64,000 nt of DNA from Microbulbifer bruguierae. GTDB lineage: Bacteria > Pseudomonadota > Gammaproteobacteria > Pseudomonadales > Cellvibrionaceae. The stretch covers positions 2,304,501 through 2,368,500 of the forward strand of contig NZ_CP118605.1 of assembly GCF_029869925.1 (NCBI RefSeq), in the 5' to 3' direction. This document shows, piece after piece, positions 1 to 8,508 of this stretch (position 1 is its first letter; every line of letters begins with the position of its first letter). A program made the translations under genes and the position numbers. The notes beneath the pieces are model-generated. The model was not told the origin of the DNA and made no database searches. It was given only the letters and a program-made list of their open reading frames with translations.

Positions 1-1
1 G

Positions 2-94
2 CGGCAGTACGATCCCAACTTCGACGATTCCACGGCACAGGCTTGGCGGCGAGCGATCGAACCCGGTATCGAAACGATTCGCGGCGCTTATTGA
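2..94 (+). CDS. C-terminal end of a globin-like protein (partial)
   Basis: The open frame enters from the left edge and stops at a TGA after about 30 codons. The tail has the pattern QYDPNFDD, then AW, then PGIE and a final AY. This resembles the end of the bacterial globin family whose C-termini read 'hDPxFdxxxxxAWRxxLxPGIexmrxxY'. Those proteins bind heme and are thought to handle oxygen or nitric oxide. The heme ligands lie upstream of the window, so the assignment rests on the tail alone. Codon use looks normal for the region. Confidence 0.45.
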   Translation, partial: RQYDPNFDDSTAQAWRRAIEPGIETIRGAY

Positions 95-238
95 AGACAA
101 TATCAGTCGACAATTGCACTGGATTAGGATTTAGGCTCGGCAAAATATATCGACATTAACCAGCTTCTTTTTACAACGATATCCCAAAGGACATACGACC
201 TTAGCCACTCCAAGTGGGATTGCGATTCGGTTACTGCT

Positions 239-507
239 ATGCTCAAGCACTACTTTAACGTCACAAAACCGGGCATCGTTACCAGCAACCGCATCTTCGT
301 CACCGGGGAATTTTTTCTCGCCGCCCGCGGCGAGATCGACTGGCTTTCGTTTGCGCCACGGTGATCGACAAAGCCAAGCTACATATCGTGCTATATATCG
401 CCGTGTCTACCCGCTGCAGTATCCCGTTCTCCCTGAACGGTTAAACCGGCGCGGCATTTATGGCGATGGCCTGCGACCGCGTTACCCCTGATCTCACTCA
501 GATCTGA
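239..507 (+). pseudogene. cyoE: Decayed remnant of heme O synthase (protoheme IX farnesyltransferase)
   Basis: From the ATG at 239 the frame reads MLKHYFNVTKPGI, later FFLAARGEIDW. This matches the N-terminus of CyoE/CtaB (typical YLQVTKPGI, GGFLLASKGxIDY), up to and including the first membrane helix. It stops at a TGA at 362. A second frame from 361 reads KLHIVLYIAV, then SLNG, a TAA at 442, then TGAAFMAMA. This resembles the C-terminal part of CyoE (HIxLYIxAF, then GYTGxAFxA), with the stop where a tyrosine codon is expected. About 170 internal codons, including both Asp-rich prenyl-diphosphate/metal motifs, are missing. The gene therefore carries an internal deletion, a frameshift and a nonsense codon and cannot make an active enzyme. 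The identification is by recognised motifs, not by alignment. Confidence 0.6.
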
Positions 508-544
508 CACCCGATTTGGTGCCAATCCGAAGATTGTGAGCAAC

Positions 545-580
545 AAAAAAGGTTTACCGGGACACCGGCAAACCTTTTTT
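545..580 (-). terminator. Rho-independent terminator for the 604-993 gene
   Basis: Ten-base arms GGTTTACCGG and CCGGCAAACC are separated by GACA and flanked by A6 and T6. In the minus-strand transcript the single non-Watson-Crick position becomes a G-U pair. The plus-strand transcript would have an A-C mismatch there. The hairpin therefore fits best as the 3' end of the minus-strand gene just above it. Confidence 0.8.
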
Positions 581-603
581 ATCTCTTTCAGATCAGTGAA
601 TAA

Positions 604-993
604 TTACTGCTGAAGATCTCTGACGCAGCTGTTGTATTCGCTGATATAGACATCACTACCGCGGTTGGGCACAGCATTGGATTTATCCGCCGCTGCGTTG
701 CGGCAACCTTCTATCTGATCACTGCTCAAATTGGTAGCCGGCAGGGTCTGGCTGCGCTGGTACATATGTGCCTGTGATACACGGTCCTTATGCGCCTGCA
801 CAGTGGGTTGAGGAACCTGATAGAACTGGCCGGTGTTTTCATTGAACTGATAGAAGTTATCACCGCTGTGCCAGTAGGTTTTCCCCATGATCTGAACTTC
901 CGAAGCACCCGCGGGAAGCTGGGTCATCGGTTGGTCCGCAAGGGCGACACCAGAGAGTGAACAGAACAGTACGACTGGTAGTAAGTAACGCAT
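604..993 (-). CDS. Small secreted protein of unknown function
   Basis: 128 residues. I chose the ATG at 993 because it opens a clear signal peptide (MRYLLPVVLFCSLSGVALA, cleavage near residue 19) and has a GAGGAG ribosome site about eight bases upstream. An in-frame start 14 codons earlier would put charged residues in front of the signal. The mature part contains YWHSGDNFYQF and GQFYQVPQP, a Tyr/Phe-rich stretch like those in small periplasmic proteins of the DUF6515 type. The C-terminal half holds two cysteines (in EGCRNAA and YNSCVRD) that could form a disulfide. I cannot name a function. It is a single-gene unit ending at the hairpin at 545-580. Confidence 0.7.
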   Translation of the reverse strand: MRYLLPVVLFCSLSGVALADQPMTQLPAGASEVQIMGKTYWHSGDNFYQFNENTGQFYQVPQPTVQAHKDRVSQAHMYQRSQTLPATNLSSDQIEGCRNAAADKSNAVPNRGSDVYISEYNSCVRDLQQ

Positions 994-1206
994 GGAAAGC
1001 TCCTCCTCTTCCAACGTGTGACAAAGTCTACTCACGGCCGAAAGCGGTCCCCAACAAAATTCCCAATAATTTTTTCAATCGCGGCGAGCTAATCCGACCC
1101 CATCCTTCGACCTGGTTTTGTCAATATCAGCTTTTTCCAAAATGCGGAAAAGTGACCTCCTTTATGCTCTAATTGGGCACTTAAAGTCTTACGCTGGACA
1201 AAAAAC

Positions 1207-1437
1207 GTGCAATCCGAATTTCTGACCGCCACTCTGTTCAATCTCGGTATTAACCTTATCTACACAGTACTGGCCATATTTGTGGGCATGGTCGCGCTGC
1301 TGATTATCGATAAAAAATTGCTGAAACAAGTAGACATTCAGCAGGAACTCAAGAAGGGTAATATCGCTGTAGCGATATTTGCCTCCACCATTCTGGTGTT
1401 TGTCGCAATGATTATTTCCTTCGGTTTGAAAGGCTGA
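1207..1437 (+). CDS. DUF350-like small membrane protein
   Basis: 76 residues from a GTG start. There are two hydrophobic helices, roughly residues 10-34 and 51-73, joined by a polar loop (DKKLLKQVDIQQELKKGN) containing an N-I-A-V-A-I motif. The layout and the 'kGNiAvAi' signature are those of a DUF350 half-module, found in small inner-membrane proteins of unknown role. The start is not backed by a strong Shine-Dalgarno sequence. The next gene begins 12 bases after the stop, so the two are probably co-transcribed. Related DUF350 genes often lie beside potassium-channel, spermidine-synthase-like or transglutaminase-like genes. The neighbour here fits that pattern. Confidence 0.75.
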   Translation: MQSEFLTATLFNLGINLIYTVLAIFVGMVALLIIDKKLLKQVDIQQELKKGNIAVAIFASTILVFVAMIISFGLKG

Positions 1438-1449
1438 GGCAAATTTTCC

Positions 1450-2262
1450 ATGCGCCTGCTATTCGCCGGAATACTTCTGGGCATGCTGATGATGCTGCCG
1501 GAACTGATCCAGCAACGGAATGCCTCGCTACGCGAAAGCGAATTGGTGGGGCAACTACACTTTACAGACCGCGAGGGAAATACCTCGGAAAAGCCGGACA
1601 ACCAGCGCGGAACGGTACTGGTGACCGGCAGCCACTCGCCCCTTACAGAAGCCATGGTGCAGCAGGCGGTGGGAAAGCGATCCGATATGGAAAGCGGCTA
1701 CATTTCCATCTGGAACTGGCAGGGTCTGGAAAATGTTACGGCCTCGGCACGCGGACTCGATAGCCTGCATCATTTTGCCAATAGTTATCTGGTAGGTTTC
1801 CAGCCGTTTGAAACCCGGGAACTGTGGATTCCCCTTTATACCCTGGCAATCCGCAAGGAATACCAGTACGACCACTTACAATATTCCGGCCTCGCAGATA
1901 TCTGGCAAACTTCCCGTCAGTCCTATTACCAGAAACGCGGCGACTGCGAAGACCACGCCATCCTGCTGGCAGACTGGCTCATCAATTTAGGCGTCGATGC
2001 GCGGGTAGCACTCGGCACTCATAAAGGCCAAGGCCACGCCTGGGTGGTGGCCATCGTGAACAACACCGAATATTTACTGGAAGCCACCAGCAAGCGCCGC
2101 CAGTCCGGCTGGCAAGCGATGCCCCTTGCGGCGCTCGCCGAAAGTTACGACGTTGAGTTCCAGTTCAACCGGAATTATTTCTGGGCCAAAACCAGCTCAG
2201 CCCCCACCCGTAATTACCGCGGCAAACACTGGATAAGAAAGTCACAGTTTATTCGCGGATAA
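1450..2262 (+). CDS. Transglutaminase-like domain protein, membrane anchored
   Basis: 270 residues. An N-terminal hydrophobic stretch (RLLFAGILLGMLMMLPEL) should anchor the protein or direct export. The catalytic core is visible: Cys in KRGDCEDHAILLADWL (about residue 165), His in GQGHAWVV (about 198) and an acidic residue in YLLEATSK (about 212). This is the Cys-His-Asp/Glu triad of the transglutaminase/papain-like fold, so a protease, amidase or cross-linking activity is likely, acting outside the cytoplasm. It is not a clear LapG: the neighbouring residues differ and no LapD-type receptor is seen nearby. It follows the DUF350 gene by 12 bases and precedes a diguanylate cyclase by 50 bases, suggesting one operon. 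Confidence 0.75.
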   Translation: MRLLFAGILLGMLMMLPELIQQRNASLRESELVGQLHFTDREGNTSEKPDNQRGTVLVTGSHSPLTEAMVQQAVGKRSDMESGYISIWNWQGLENVTASARGLDSLHHFANSYLVGFQPFETRELWIPLYTLAIRKEYQYDHLQYSGLADIWQTSRQSYYQKRGDCEDHAILLADWLINLGVDARVALGTHKGQGHAWVVAIVNNTEYLLEATSKRRQSGWQAMPLAALAESYDVEFQFNRNYFWAKTSSAPTRNYRGKHWIRKSQFIRG

Positions 2263-2312
2263 CCTTTTTCTGTCGATAGGAAAAGGTTCAAGATAAATAT
2301 AAGCGATCCTCC

Positions 2313-3557
2313 ATGACGGCACTGCATTACATTTACATTACCATGCTTTTAACCAGCGCCATGCTCTGCAGTATATTTTTGATTGCATGGATCACCATCG
2401 AACGCAAATTACACACCATCCTGTGGTCGATCCTTTACGGTGTATCCATTGTCAACATGCTGATGAATGCCACAAAAGACTGGATGCCCAATCCAGAAAT
2501 ATACTGGATGCTCGTCAACGCCACCTCACTAATTGTTCAGGGCCTTGCCATTTCCGGATATCGGAATCGCGCAGGTTTGAACCCGCTGCCCCGTTCAATA
2601 CTGGGGTATCTCCTGTTGGTGGAAGTATCTATCGGATATTTCACCCTGGTGAATCACCATATGGGCTTACGCGTCGCCCTGACTCCGCTATCGAGCGTAG
2701 TTATGTCAACCCTATGTATCCACGCCCTGTACCACAACAGTAAATTTTCCCGTCCCGCGGAAAAAGCGACTGCGATCATATTTGCCATTTATGCGGCCAC
2801 CCAAATAACCACCGCTTTTTTCGGGCTCATGCAAGGCGCGGAAAGAGATGAGTACTGGTTGAATCTCTATAGCCAGGTCAATTTTATGGCAATGCCCGCA
2901 GCCTACAGTGGAATAGGTTTATTTACAGTCCTCCTGATCGCGGATGACCTGTCAACGAGAATGCGGCGCCTCGCGACCACAGACCAGCTGACCGGTTTAT
3001 TGAACCGCCGTGGCTTTTTTGAAGCTGCCGAGCTCTATATTCAACGTAATTTACGTGCAGACAATCGAGTCTACCTGACCATAACCGATATCGATTACTT
3101 CAAAAAAATTAATGACCGCTATGGCCATATCGCCGGAGATATAGCCCTCCGACGTATTTCAGCGGTAATTGCAGACAAACTTCCTCAGGACTCTATCGCC
3201 GCTCGTATGGGCGGGGAGGAGTTCACACTGCTATTCAGAGCGCCTAATCTGGATATTGCCCGGAAACGTCTTCTGCAATTGAAAGATGCAATCGAAACCA
3301 CGACGGTCTCAGGAAAGCAATGGCACTTCCGCATGACGGCCAGTTTCGGATTGGTTAGTGTTTCACAGGATCCCGATGCGATTGATCAGGCAATTGCCAA
3401 AGCCGATAGTCTGCTTTATCAAGCCAAGGCGCTTGGACGCAATTGCATAGTCGATGAAGCGGCCGGCGCAACAGCTGAAAAAAATGGTTCAGGTGCCGGT
3501 ATGGCATCCAGAGCCGCGGCCCGCCAAACTCAAACAAAAAAAGCCGCGTTCATTTAA
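2313..3557 (+). CDS. Membrane-bound diguanylate cyclase (GGDEF domain)
   Basis: 414 residues. The first 210 or so contain about six or seven hydrophobic segments (for example YITMLLTSAMLCSIFLIAWI), a MASE-like membrane sensor. The GGDEF domain follows (about 220-385): TTDQLTGLLNRRGF, then TDIDYFKKINDRYGH and the signature GGEEF, so the active-site residues for making cyclic di-GMP from two GTP are intact. The usual inhibitory I-site RxxD before the signature is replaced by PQDS, so product inhibition through that site is not expected. The C-terminus is a short basic, low-complexity tail. The stop codon lies inside the transcription terminator. Confidence 0.9.
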   Translation: MTALHYIYITMLLTSAMLCSIFLIAWITIERKLHTILWSILYGVSIVNMLMNATKDWMPNPEIYWMLVNATSLIVQGLAISGYRNRAGLNPLPRSILGYLLLVEVSIGYFTLVNHHMGLRVALTPLSSVVMSTLCIHALYHNSKFSRPAEKATAIIFAIYAATQITTAFFGLMQGAERDEYWLNLYSQVNFMAMPAAYSGIGLFTVLLIADDLSTRMRRLATTDQLTGLLNRRGFFEAAELYIQRNLRADNRVYLTITDIDYFKKINDRYGHIAGDIALRRISAVIADKLPQDSIAARMGGEEFTLLFRAPNLDIARKRLLQLKDAIETTTVSGKQWHFRMTASFGLVSVSQDPDAIDQAIAKADSLLYQAKALGRNCIVDEAAGATAEKNGSGAGMASRAAARQTQTKKAAFI

Positions 3558-3569
3558 CGCGGCTTTTTT
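3535..3569. terminator. Bidirectional terminator between convergent genes
   Basis: Perfect ten-base arms AAGCCGCGTT (3541-3550) and AACGCGGCTT (3556-3565) enclose a five-base loop, with A-rich and T-rich flanks on both sides. It contains the stop codon of the diguanylate cyclase gene and lies 16 bases from the end of the convergent protease gene, so it can serve both. Confidence 0.85.
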
Positions 3570-3584
3570 ACCGGCAATGTCCCG

Positions 3585-5975
3585 TCAGATCGGCGATCCC
3601 GGCGGCATCGGTTTGATATCTCCGGGTTCCACTTTCAGGTCGCCATTCATAAACGCCGCAATGCGGTTGGCCTCATAGAAATAGTGGGCGTTGTACCCCT
3701 GGGGGTCGTCGCCAAAAAGCCGCATTTCGCCGATGGCGTGCTGGAATTTTACCAGCTCGAAATTAGCGCGGGCGCGGGCGGACTCCGCGGCACTGTTGTT
3801 GCTCGCCAACAGCATCAGCTGATGCACGTACACGTGATTCACCCGCTGGTGGATAGCGGCCTGCAAACCCTGATATTCATCCCGCGCCAGCGCCTGCTCG
3901 GTGAGCTGTGCCAGCAGAGTATTGAAACCGGGGCCCATGCCGCGACGCACCTGTTGCTCCTGCAAGCGGGCGGCGCGCTCGGGATCAAGCAGGATGGAAT
4001 AGCTGTGGCCAGCGGCGGCCTCGGCCATGGCGATGCCATCGAAGGCAACGCCGGTATAGGCCGGAAAGCTCTCGTTGCTGCGCTGGTATCCGTAGGATTT
4101 CGGCGGAAGCAGCCGCAGAATTTTTTCCGACAAGGTCAGGAATTCCGGCTTCAGGGTCTCTGTCAGCGCATCGATGGCCTGCTGCTGTTTGTCCGCATCC
4201 ACCAGGGCATAGCTCTCGGGGCCGGCGTCGTTATACAGGTACTGGTAATCCAGCCCGCCGATCAACTTGCCCACGGCTTCCGCCTGATAGCGATAACCGT
4301 AATACACCGGCACCAGGGTTTCATCCAGTGACGAGCGCGCATCACCGGGACGATTGGCCGCAGCACTGAAATTATCCAGTGCATAGCGGCGCAGCTCAGA
4401 CATACGGGAAAACTCTTCCAGCACATCGGCGCCGTTATCCCACAGGTGCGATCCGGCGTGAGCGTTGTTTACACCGCGGGAATCCGCATCGGTAATAAAA
4501 CGCAGCTGCTGTTTGCTGGCATCTTCGATCACCGCAGCCAGATAACTTGCCTCATCGCCTTCGGCAATACCGTAGCCGTAGCGGATCGCCAGCTTGTCCC
4601 ACTCACCGATGCCGGTGTCATAGGCCTCCTGCAATTGCAGTTCGCCATCCCCCAGGGTAACCAGCGGTGCCGGGTAATCCATTACCGAAGCGCGGTCTTC
4701 GGTGCTGGCAATAAAGTTGTGGGCGAGTCCCAGGGTGTGCCCCACTTCGTGGGCGGAGAGCTGACGAATACGCGCCAGTGCCATGGCCTTGATATGCTCG
4801 GTGCCCACCTCGCTGTCGCCATAGGGCTGCAACAGGCCCTGGGCGATCAGAAAATCCTGACGTACCCGCAGGGAGCCAAGAGTAACACTGCCCTTGAGGA
4901 TCTCACCGGTGCGCGGATCTTCGATGACCTGACCGTAGGACCACCCGCGTGTGGAGCGGTGTGCCCAATTGATCACGTTATAGCGAATATCCAGCGGATC
5001 AGCCCCTTCCGGCAGTAGTTGGACCTGAAACGCGTTTTCAAATCCCGCCGCCTCAAAAGCCTGGTTCCACCAGCTGGCACCTTCGATCAGTGCGCTGCGC
5101 ACCGGCTCGGGCACCCCGGGATCCACGTAATACACAATCGGTTCCACGACCTCATTACTGCCCGGCTTTTTCTGCAGGCGGTGACGGTAGATCCGACGCT
5201 GCTCCCTGGGCTGGTCGATCGCGGTGGCATAGTCGTAATACTTCAGCGCGAAGTAGCCGCTGTTGCTGTGGAAATCCCGCGGCAGATAGTCGTCATCCGG
5301 CAATTCCACCAGTGAAATATGCTGGCGCAGAGTCACCAGGCCCGGGGTGGGCACCACCTCTCGGACATACTCCCCGGGCTCGCTGCCGGCGAATGTCAGC
5401 TGCGCCTCAAACTCGGTATTCTGCGGAAAGCTCTTGGTACGCGGCAGGTAGACCACCGACTTGCTGTCATCGATACTGAAACTACCCTGTTTGCGCTGCT
5501 TGAGCTGCTGGGCAATACCGTGCTGGTCGCTCAACACAAACGGGGTGAAGTCCACCAAAACGGCATCACCTTCCTCCGCCAGCACCGTAGATCCCCAGAG
5601 CACCGATGTGGCGAAGGCTTCAGAGACGGCGCGACGTTCCGCCGGGTTGTCAGACAGCGCGCGATACTTCAGGTTGACCTGATGCAGCAGCACCTTGTTA
5701 CCCACCCGTTCAAACTTGACCAGCCGGCTGTCGCCCACCTGGTTGCGGTCCAGCCCCACCGGATTGGATCCCAGTCCCTGGGCCAGCCCGGTCAGCAGCA
5801 GTAGCTCGCGATCAAACTGGTTTATCTCCAGCAGTATCCGCCCCTGTTGCTTGTCCCAGTAAAAATCAAACAGCCCCTGCTGTCTGTCCATACCTGCGGT
5901 AACGCCACTTATGGTTTCCGCCTGGACGGTAATACTGAGCAGGACCGCAACGGCCAATATCAGCCTTCTGAACAT
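3585..5975 (-). CDS. Exported zinc-dependent metalloprotease (DUF5117/DUF5118 type)
   Basis: 796 residues with a signal peptide (MFRRLILAVAVLLSITVQA). The N-terminal third follows the DUF5118/DUF5117 pattern of large periplasmic or secreted metalloproteases (FDFYWDKQQGRILLEI, later GYFALKYYDYATAID). The zinc site is HEVGHTLGLAHN at about residue 407: HExxHxxGxxH, the metzincin-type motif, with VMDYPAP shortly after as the expected Met-turn. The C-terminal 300 residues are helical without an obvious named domain. This family cleaves proteins or peptides outside the cytoplasm; the natural substrate is not known. It is a single-gene unit, sharing its terminator with the diguanylate cyclase gene. 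Confidence 0.88.
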   Translation of the reverse strand: MFRRLILAVAVLLSITVQAETISGVTAGMDRQQGLFDFYWDKQQGRILLEINQFDRELLLLTGLAQGLGSNPVGLDRNQVGDSRLVKFERVGNKVLLHQVNLKYRALSDNPAERRAVSEAFATSVLWGSTVLAEEGDAVLVDFTPFVLSDQHGIAQQLKQRKQGSFSIDDSKSVVYLPRTKSFPQNTEFEAQLTFAGSEPGEYVREVVPTPGLVTLRQHISLVELPDDDYLPRDFHSNSGYFALKYYDYATAIDQPREQRRIYRHRLQKKPGSNEVVEPIVYYVDPGVPEPVRSALIEGASWWNQAFEAAGFENAFQVQLLPEGADPLDIRYNVINWAHRSTRGWSYGQVIEDPRTGEILKGSVTLGSLRVRQDFLIAQGLLQPYGDSEVGTEHIKAMALARIRQLSAHEVGHTLGLAHNFIASTEDRASVMDYPAPLVTLGDGELQLQEAYDTGIGEWDKLAIRYGYGIAEGDEASYLAAVIEDASKQQLRFITDADSRGVNNAHAGSHLWDNGADVLEEFSRMSELRRYALDNFSAAANRPGDARSSLDETLVPVYYGYRYQAEAVGKLIGGLDYQYLYNDAGPESYALVDADKQQQAIDALTETLKPEFLTLSEKILRLLPPKSYGYQRSNESFPAYTGVAFDGIAMAEAAAGHSYSILLDPERAARLQEQQVRRGMGPGFNTLLAQLTEQALARDEYQGLQAAIHQRVNHVYVHQLMLLASNNSAAESARARANFELVKFQHAIGEMRLFGDDPQGYNAHYFYEANRIAAFMNGDLKVEPGDIKPMPPGSPI

Positions 5976-6177
5976 AAATCCCCCCGGAATTCAGTGTGTT
6001 GAATTTTTATCGAAGTGAAGGTTATCACCTGCCAGATCGCAGTAAACCCGCCAATAACGCCAAATTCGTTTAAACGCGCCAATAACTCTCTTTACCTCTA
6101 TCGCAGCACTCTATCTGGTCGTTGGCACGGTTAATGCTTTTCTGGTCTTGTTCATCGAAGTAAATCGGGGGTTACCA

Positions 6178-6996
6178 ATGAGCATTGAAGAAATCTCGCT
6201 GTTTATTCTGTTGCTGTGTGCAGCTGGGCTGATTGCGGGAATAACCGCAGGATTGTTTGGCAACGGTGGCGGATTTGTTGTTGTGCCGGCGCTGCTGGCG
6301 GTATTCCCGTTTTTACACAGCGCATCGGACGAGATGATGCGTGTGGCCGTTGGCACCTCCCTGGCGTCTATCGTCATTTCCTCGGCGCGTTCGGTACAGG
6401 CCCATAACAAACGCGGGGCAGTGGACTTCAAGGTATTGCGGGACTGGTCGATCTGGATAGTACTGGGGGTTTTCGCCGGCCTATATGTCGCCTCCTTTAC
6501 CGAGAGTAAAAGCCTGGTATACGTTTTTGCCACCGGTGTTCTGCTCTACTCCATCTATTTCCTGTTTCCCAATCTGTTTGACGGTCTCAAAGGCAAACTG
6601 GAAATGCCCACCGGTATTGCCCGGGCAGGGTTGGCAAGCTTCCTCGGTGGCTTTTCCTCCCTGCTGGGAATTGGCGGAGGCACCATCACAGTGATGACGA
6701 TGGTGCTGTGTAACCGTCCCGCGCACCAAGCGGTGGCAACCGCATCCGGAATCGGCTTTCTGATCGGCCTGCCTGGCGCCATTGGCTTCCTGATCATGGG
6801 TCTGGGCGCACCAAATCTGCCCATGGGCTCCATCGGTTACATCAATATCCCTGCACTGATCGCGATTTCCGCCTTTTCGATCATCTCCGCGCCCATCGGT
6901 GCACGATGGGCCCACAGCCTGAACGAACTGCACCTCAAGCGTTTGTTTGGCCTGTACCTGATAGCGGTATCCGCGGCCATGTTCGCCAAGGCCTGA
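6178..6996 (+). CDS. TauE/SafE family membrane permease
   Basis: 272 residues from the ATG at 6178, chosen over an upstream TTG because it follows a CGGGGG purine block and the family begins here. Eight or so membrane helices are visible in two repeated halves. Each half starts with a glycine-rich TauE motif: GITAGLFGNGGGFVVVP near the N-terminus and FLGGFSSLLGIGGGTI in the second half. The family exports sulfite, sulfoacetate or related organosulfur anions, but specificity cannot be read from sequence. The stop is 51 bases before the exported aminotransferase gene on the same strand. Co-transcription is possible, and the permease may move that enzyme's substrate or product. Confidence 0.88.
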   Translation: MSIEEISLFILLLCAAGLIAGITAGLFGNGGGFVVVPALLAVFPFLHSASDEMMRVAVGTSLASIVISSARSVQAHNKRGAVDFKVLRDWSIWIVLGVFAGLYVASFTESKSLVYVFATGVLLYSIYFLFPNLFDGLKGKLEMPTGIARAGLASFLGGFSSLLGIGGGTITVMTMVLCNRPAHQAVATASGIGFLIGLPGAIGFLIMGLGAPNLPMGSIGYINIPALIAISAFSIISAPIGARWAHSLNELHLKRLFGLYLIAVSAAMFAKA

Positions 6997-7047
6997 TGTG
7001 AATTTTTTCTCTATCTACTAAAACGACACCATGAGGAGAACACAATA

Positions 7048-8193
7048 ATGCATAAATCACTAAGCAGAAGGTTATTCCTACAGGGCGCCACCGCTGCCAT
7101 TTCAGCGGCTTCGATGGCTGGCGTCGCCAAAGTTTCCGCCAAAGAAATCAACCGGCCAGTGCCACTCTACGGCCCGCCCCCCGGTATCGCGAAACTCAAC
7201 GCCAACGAAAACCCCTACGGCCCCAGCCCTGCCGCGCTCAAAGCCATGATGGAAGCGAGCCAGAAGGGGGCTTACTACGTATTCGACAGCGTCATGCGCC
7301 TGAAAACCATGATCGCGGAGCGTCACGGCCTGACGCCGGATCACGTTACCCTCGGTTCCGGCTCCAGTGCGGGCCTGGCTGCAGCAGCGATCGTCGCCGG
7401 CCGCAAAGGAAATATTCTCGGACCGGACCTGTTCTGGGACACCACTTCCCGGGTCGTTGAAATTCAGAACCTCGGTGAGATCAAACGCCTGCCCAAGCTG
7501 GAGTCCCTGGCCATCGACCTTGACGCCATGTATGCCGCCATCGACGATTCCATTTCCATGGTTCAGGTGACCAACCCGAACAATCCCACCGGTATGCTGA
7601 TTGACCCGATTGCGATGCGCAATTTCTGCGTGAAAGCCGCGAAAAAATGCACCGTACTGGCGGATGAAGCCTACAACGAACTGACCGACAACAGCGATGC
7701 CAATACGGTGATTCCGCTGATCAAGGAAGGTCACGATATTATCGTTGCCCGCACCTTCTCCAAAATCTATGGTCTCGCCGGTATGCGCGTGGGTTACCTG
7801 ATCGCACAGCCGGAAAAAATCGCAGAAATGGAGCGCTTTGGACTCGGCTGGTACGGGCTGAACCAGGCCGGTCTCGCCGCTGCCATTGCCAGCTACGAAG
7901 ATCACCAGTTTATGGACTACTGCCGCAACAAGGTAAAAGAGGCGCGGGAGATGGTCTCCGCCGCAGTGAAAGAAAACGGTCTGACCGCGCTGCCATCGGT
8001 GACCAATTTCATGTTCGTCAACCTGGGCGACCTGAATGCCGAAACCTTCCGCGCAGAAATGGAAAAAGAAGGGGTTCTGATCCGCGGTATCTATCGCGAT
8101 TACACCAACTGGTCCCGCGTCAGCATGGGTTACCTGGAAGATGTTAAGCAGTACACTTCGGCGCTGCCCAAGGTTCTGCATCGCATGAGCTGA
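7048..8193 (+). CDS. Tat-exported PLP-dependent aminotransferase (HisC-like fold)
   Basis: 381 residues. The start is supported by GAGGAGAA ten bases upstream. The N-terminus carries a twin-arginine signal (SRRLFLQG followed by an Ala-rich hydrophobic stretch ending AKVSA), so the protein should be folded with its cofactor and exported. The rest is a fold-type I aminotransferase: KLNANENPYGPSP near the substrate site, NPNNPTG, ADEAYNEL with the pyridine-N aspartate, and TFSKIYGLAGMRVGY with the Schiff-base lysine. It is closest in pattern to histidinol-phosphate aminotransferases, but a periplasmic location argues against a role in histidine synthesis. Substrate unknown. The gene ends at the hairpin at 8226. 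Confidence 0.87.
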   Translation: MHKSLSRRLFLQGATAAISAASMAGVAKVSAKEINRPVPLYGPPPGIAKLNANENPYGPSPAALKAMMEASQKGAYYVFDSVMRLKTMIAERHGLTPDHVTLGSGSSAGLAAAAIVAGRKGNILGPDLFWDTTSRVVEIQNLGEIKRLPKLESLAIDLDAMYAAIDDSISMVQVTNPNNPTGMLIDPIAMRNFCVKAAKKCTVLADEAYNELTDNSDANTVIPLIKEGHDIIVARTFSKIYGLAGMRVGYLIAQPEKIAEMERFGLGWYGLNQAGLAAAIASYEDHQFMDYCRNKVKEAREMVSAAVKENGLTALPSVTNFMFVNLGDLNAETFRAEMEKEGVLIRGIYRDYTNWSRVSMGYLEDVKQYTSALPKVLHRMS

Positions 8194-8225
8194 TCGGTAA
8201 TCCCGAGAATTAGATTCGCTCTACT

Positions 8226-8250
8226 GGCCAGCATTCGCTGGCCTTTTTTA
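8226..8250 (+). terminator. Terminator of the Tat-aminotransferase gene
   Basis: Seven-base arms GGCCAGC and GCTGGCC with a four-base loop (ATTC) are followed directly by T7 on the plus strand, 33 bases after the stop codon. Confidence 0.85.
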
Positions 8251-8454
8251 TATCTGGATTTTCTTGTGTGCTGGCACCAATGTCCCTTACGAAAAGTTGT
8301 GTATCCGTCCGTTTCACAATAACACCCATGCCTACGTTGAGAGAGCGTGATATCAGACCATTAAATTCCCCTACCTCTCCGCCTTACCTCTCAGACAGTG
8401 GCTGCACTCCACTTACCAGACTTGCCGCATTTGCCAAATACACGGCAAGCGGCC

Positions 8455-8481
8455 AAAAAAAAATCCCCGCAAAGCGGGGAT
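8455..8481 (-). terminator. Terminator of the TonB-dependent receptor gene
   Basis: Eight-base arms ATCCCCGC and GCGGGGAT surround AAA. In the minus-strand transcript the stem is followed by about eight U residues. It lies 28 bases beyond the receptor stop codon. Confidence 0.88.
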
Positions 8482-8508
8482 CAACGATTGTAGAAGACAA
8501 GATGTCTA

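Larger units (their letters stand above)
8194..8508. other. Gene-free stretch between convergent genes
   Basis: Apart from the two terminators annotated at its ends I see nothing here. There is no frame with coding character and no repeat. Confidence 0.6.

Noticed and set aside
1450..2262. LapG-type adhesin protease
   Set aside because: It has the Cys-His-acid triad but not the LapG flanking pattern, and no LapD receptor or large adhesin gene is nearby.
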